Shown one piece after another: positions 61,901-64,000 of a stretch of DNA of 64,000 bases (position 1 is the first letter of the stretch; each line of letters starts with the position of its first letter). Location: assembly GCA_964035545.1 (NCBI GenBank), contig OZ037765.1, positions 31,571,504-31,635,503 on the forward strand, read 5' to 3'. Source of the DNA: Bugula neritina. Lineage: Eukaryota; Bryozoa; Gymnolaemata; Cheilostomatida; Bugulidae. Under the pieces are notes generated by a model. It did no database searches, was not told the DNA's origin, and worked only from the letters and a program-made list of their open reading frames with translations. The position numbers and the translations under genes are program-made.

Positions 61901-63997
61901 TCTGCTGACCAGCTGCCTCTCTCTCATCACCGGCTGCCTTCAGAAAGTCTCCTTCAGCAGCAAAGGTGAAGGTCACTGTGATAGATATAATCCTCCTCAC
62001 CTAACCTATCTCCGCTCTGTCCTGTTGTGATAGATAGAATGTTATAGAATATTATATTATATTAATTATTTTTTAATTATGTTATACTAATTATGGTATA
62101 TAATATTCTACCAATTGTTATTTAATCATATTGGTTACATTATAGCTAGAGTGCCAATTAAATAGTTAAACTGTTGGTAGCTGTTACTATGCATTTACCT
62201 CTAAAGTATTTACAGCTATCTCAGCAGTGGATTATAAGGAAGAGATGTTTGTACAGAACTCACAAGAGAGGATAATGGGACTGCTGGGTTCTATACTCTC
62301 TCTAGATGAGCAGTACGACACTGAGCTCAGCACTGTTATGAACACTACAGACTTCCTGCACTTTATATTCCATGTTGGCAGGTAGCAACTCAACTTACCT
62401 GCCTTTAGCAGTACACTTGCCAGAAGAGTGGGTTAATGGTTTATTTATTATTTTTCTCATGGATAATTTTTTTTGCTTTTAAATTTTTATTCATTTGTTG
62501 AAATGGTTTCAATTAGCTCCTAAGCATAGCAACACCAACTTCTGTCACACTGGCTGCTGTAAACTGGTAATAAAAAATTATTTTTAATTTAGCAAGTTCA
62601 AGGCTTTGTTGTTAGTGAAATGAGTTTTTTACTTGCAACGGATATAAGTTTACAAATGTTTTGCCATTATCTGAATTTTGATTCTTATTTGGGGTTCAGT
62701 TGTGTGCCTGATGATCTCATGTAAATGTATAGAATATATGCTATTATTGGCTAAGTTCTATCTTGTATACTTAGTGGTTATGGTGGGTACGGACAACACA
62801 GCGCAGCACAACACCTGGCTCTAGGTCTACTCACTCAGCTCATGCAGAAATCATCAATTTCAACAAAAGTGAGTTAAATATAGAATAATTTTTCTAAATG
62901 CTATGGAATACATGTTATAATTCTTTACACTGAATTCATGTTATGATACTTACTCTTATGTTTTAATTTGGTGATGGATTTTTTAAAGTTTGAAGTTTTT
63001 AAGTTATAATAGTGAGGCTTTAAGGTGTGGTTTCCTAACTCAAAATTATTTTTCTGTTGCCTGTTGCCTCCTATACAAACTATTCTAATATCCCTTGCAT
63101 GTTATGTAGTTACTCATTGTTGCTATGCATACTACTGTTGCTATGTATACTATGGTTGCTATGTATACTACTGTTGCTATGCATACTACTGTTGCTATGC
63201 ATACTACTGTTGCTATGCATTCCATGGTTGCTATGCATATTATGGTTGCTATGCATATTATGGTTGCTATGTATACTACGGTTGCTATGTATACTACGGT
63301 TGCTATGCGTACTTCTGTTGCTATGCATACTACGGTTGCTATGTATACTATGGTTGCTAGGAGACCGATGAAGCTGTGCTGAGGACTCAGAAGAAACCGC
63401 TGAGTGAGTTGGAAGATGAAGAGAGTGGCTTGGCTACTGTAGAGTTCATTGTAAATGCTGCTTCCACCTGTCTAGAAAAGTATGTTAATATCTTATATAT
63501 AGAAAAGTATGTTAATATCTCAATAACCTCTGAGAATGTTAGGAATATTGGCTGAAGTCTGGTGTCCTAGCTAAAATATGTAAAACAGCAGTTAAAGTGA
63601 AACTAAAAATATTAATTTTATTAGCAGATTAAAGATTGCATAAAACAAACTTGTTTCTTAATGTTAGCCTCCGCTAGATTACTGAGTATTTGTAATTATA
63701 TTTCAACCAACTTATTTTTTTAAATTTTTGGTCAACACATTGACTAAGCCCAGTTTTTCAGCCCAGCTCAGTGGCTCAGTTTGTCAGCCCAGTCTATCAG
63801 ACCAGTCTGGTGGCCTACTCTGTTATGTCAGGAAGGTGTAGATGCTGTGTCACATGCTGACTACTATTATATTATATATCATATATCATATCTGGGTATG
63901 CAGGCACCAAGGAGTGGACTGGTCGTGTTCTCTCGTCAGACTCTTACAGCAGTTGATACACACACCTCACTGGTCTCCCATAATCAAACAGTATCTG
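40371..63997 (+). CDS. ZZEF1: ZZEF1 homologue, first 45 coding exons (3' part outside the window)
   Basis: Exons: 40371-40490, 41186-41237, 41485-41569, 41869-41953, 42034-42116, 42541-42674, 43090-43151, 43265-43385, 43909-44092, 45871-46067, 46770-46848, 47218-47349, 47708-47824, 48127-48233, 48693-48773, 49276-49395, 49711-49873, 50131-50334, 50609-50759, 50854-50943, 51244-51338, 51511-51695, 51955-52025, 52234-52365, 52495-52753, 53065-53189, 53487-53618, 54183-54518, 54797-55045, 55618-55706, 55857-55981, 56179-56258, 56606-56660, 56946-57088, 57689-57880, 58343-58524, 59278-59408, 59638-59786, 60303-60499, 60903-61060, 61738-61965, 62216-62381, 62775-62868, 63361-63479, 63904-63997. 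All phases match; 6153 nt, 2051 codons. Domain order equals ZZEF1: degenerate EF-hand, APC10/DOC, CUB-like, two ZZ fingers. Human ZZEF1 is about 2960 aa, so roughly a third is missing. The start at 40371 gives MGISSS, a possible N-myristoylation site; an ATG three bases earlier would abolish it. ZZEF1 is a nuclear chromatin reader in vertebrates. Confidence 0.93.
42034..42674 (+). other. ZZEF1: EF-hand-like segment of ZZEF1 (two exons)
   Basis: Residues about 115-186. EDALEVFSRFDTEGVGKAEFEVIQ aligns with the ZZEF1 EF-hand, but the loop lacks the standard Asp ladder (D-T-E-G-V-G), so calcium binding is doubtful. The two exons are joined by a GC-AG intron. Confidence 0.7.
42117..42540 (+). other. 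GC-AG intron of ZZEF1
   Basis: The only donor that keeps frame and family similarity is AG|GCATGT at 42117, paired with the CAG acceptor at 42538-42540. Confidence 0.7.
42919..42933. repeat. G homopolymer, 15 bases
   Basis: Uninterrupted G run in a ZZEF1 intron; length may be unreliable in the assembly. Confidence 0.9.
44093..45870 (+). other. Longest ZZEF1 intron
   Basis: 1.8 kb, AT-rich. No exon, RNA gene or repeat family was recognised on either strand. Confidence 0.6.
46070..46262. repeat. 20-bp minisatellite beside a ZZEF1 donor
   Basis: About nine copies of TGTATTCTACAGCTACAGGG start three bases after the exon boundary at 46067. Each unit holds CTACAG, an acceptor look-alike. Confidence 0.9.
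46871..46924. repeat. (GT)n microsatellite
   Basis: Near-perfect GT dinucleotide run a few bases after the donor at 46849. Confidence 0.95.
49486..49660. repeat. 33-bp minisatellite in a ZZEF1 intron
   Basis: About five units of CTATATATCTACATTCTACT followed by CTATGTTACTA, with few differences. Confidence 0.85.
50954..51180. repeat. 22-bp minisatellite beside a ZZEF1 donor
   Basis: About ten units of TTCTATAACCTTCTTATGAC type begin about ten bases after the exon end at 50943, decaying toward the 3' side. Confidence 0.88.
51708..51842. repeat. 21-bp minisatellite beside a ZZEF1 donor
   Basis: About six units of GAGTACTCTGTGTGGAGTAT start about 12 bases after the exon end at 51695. Confidence 0.88.
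53660..53850. repeat. AT-rich low-complexity tract
   Basis: Runs of ATAATATA and TAATAC words in the ZZEF1 intron after 53618. Confidence 0.7.
54183..54518 (+). other. ZZEF1: CUB-like domain of ZZEF1 (single exon)
   Basis: Residues about 1123-1234: TWTEESPHNYANN, SPGAKYFVIEFDSRC, RKYDYLEF and FHSDQSNNEWGYKFT. The exon encodes the fold whole and is phase 0 on both sides. Confidence 0.88.
56268..56430. repeat. 19-bp minisatellite beside a ZZEF1 donor
   Basis: Degenerate units of GTGACTATGTATAGTTATT start about ten bases after the exon end at 56258. Confidence 0.75.
57074..57410. repeat. 25-bp minisatellite duplicating an exon end with its splice donor
   Basis: Thirteen units of AGTGACCTACTAAAGAG plus GGTAAGTT; the first overlaps the coding exon end at 57088 and the real donor. 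Details are in the findings. Confidence 0.95.
57885..58130. repeat. 12-13-bp minisatellite beside a ZZEF1 donor
   Basis: About twenty degenerate copies of CACTGTATACTTA start a few bases after the exon end at 57880. Confidence 0.85.
58291..58354. repeat. Tandem duplication spanning a ZZEF1 acceptor
   Basis: TCCTACAGATAGACACTAT occurs identically at 58291-58309 and 58336-58354. The second is the true 3' splice site. Confidence 0.85.
58800..59270. repeat. AT-rich low-complexity tract with inverted words
   Basis: TATTATATTGTATTG-type sequence with TGTGACATATGTCAC-like palindromic words near 58850-58900, all within one ZZEF1 intron. Confidence 0.65.
59787..59945. repeat. 40-bp minisatellite beside a ZZEF1 donor
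   Basis: Four units of CCTCTGACAGGTGGTTGTTT with following TCTATGCTAACATATTGATAA begin inside the donor region of the exon ending at 59786. Every unit carries CAGGTGG, a donor look-alike. Confidence 0.88.
60303..61060 (+). other. ZZEF1: Two ZZ-type zinc fingers of ZZEF1
   Basis: First finger, residues about 1700-1765: FCDGC, RYRCLQCTDMDLCVTC, then paired His (GDHKEDH). Second, about 1766-1817: YKCDVC, VHCKQCEDFDLCYGC, GHNADHE. All expected Cys/His ligands are present. One exon encodes each. In human ZZEF1 the ZZ region is reported to bind the histone H3 tail. Confidence 0.92.
63110..63360. repeat. 18-bp minisatellite running into a ZZEF1 acceptor
   Basis: About fourteen units of GTTGCTATGCATACTACT. 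The last unit changes to GTTGCTAG, whose AG is the acceptor of the exon at 63361. Confidence 0.92.
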
Positions 63998-64000
63998 GTA

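Noticed and set aside
63025-63382. Four open frames on both strands over the 18-bp array
   Set aside because: The unit is a multiple of three and lacks stops in several frames; a splice model places it in an intron.

Overview
The window is nuclear DNA of a bilaterian invertebrate. Genes are split into many short exons with canonical GT-AG introns, the background is AT-rich, and introns are full of minisatellites. The gene set (CCDC66, IFT46, SOX30, ZZEF1) together with an invertebrate-type Ty3/gypsy element fits a lophotrochozoan such as a mollusc, annelid or bryozoan. The species cannot be fixed from the sequence alone. Exons were built by hand by requiring splice consensus, matching phase and continuous family similarity. 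The CDS totals of the long models divide exactly by three.

Layout, left to right. (1) 6-4639, minus: a small secreted TSP1-domain protein; its last exon is uncertain. (2) 7047-18433, minus: a complete 19-exon CCDC66 homologue of 1244 aa (ciliary/centrosomal). (3) 20221-29631, plus: an IFT46-like chimeric gene whose first intron holds a 7.5-kb Ty3/gypsy LTR retrotransposon (20591-28131, opposite orientation, 4-bp target duplication). (4) 31179-33050, plus: an intact three-exon IFT46 of 372 aa. (5) 33269-38169, minus: a SOX30 homologue with its 5' exon unresolved, tail-to-tail with IFT46. (6) 40371-63997, plus: the first 45 coding exons (2051 codons) of ZZEF1, running off the window and divergent from SOX30.

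Themes. CCDC66, IFT46 and its paralogue are cilium genes, and SOX30 is a spermiogenesis factor in vertebrates. RFX X-box-like motifs lie about 260 and 300 bp upstream of the two IFT46-family start codons. The retrotransposon is visibly GC-rich against its surroundings and young by its LTRs, yet its gag-pol frame is interrupted several times. Where an envelope gene would sit it carries two unrecognised ORFs, one with tandem zinc fingers. A second recurring oddity is that intronic minisatellites in SOX30 and ZZEF1 repeatedly start at splice donors. In two cases each repeat unit carries its own copy of the donor.
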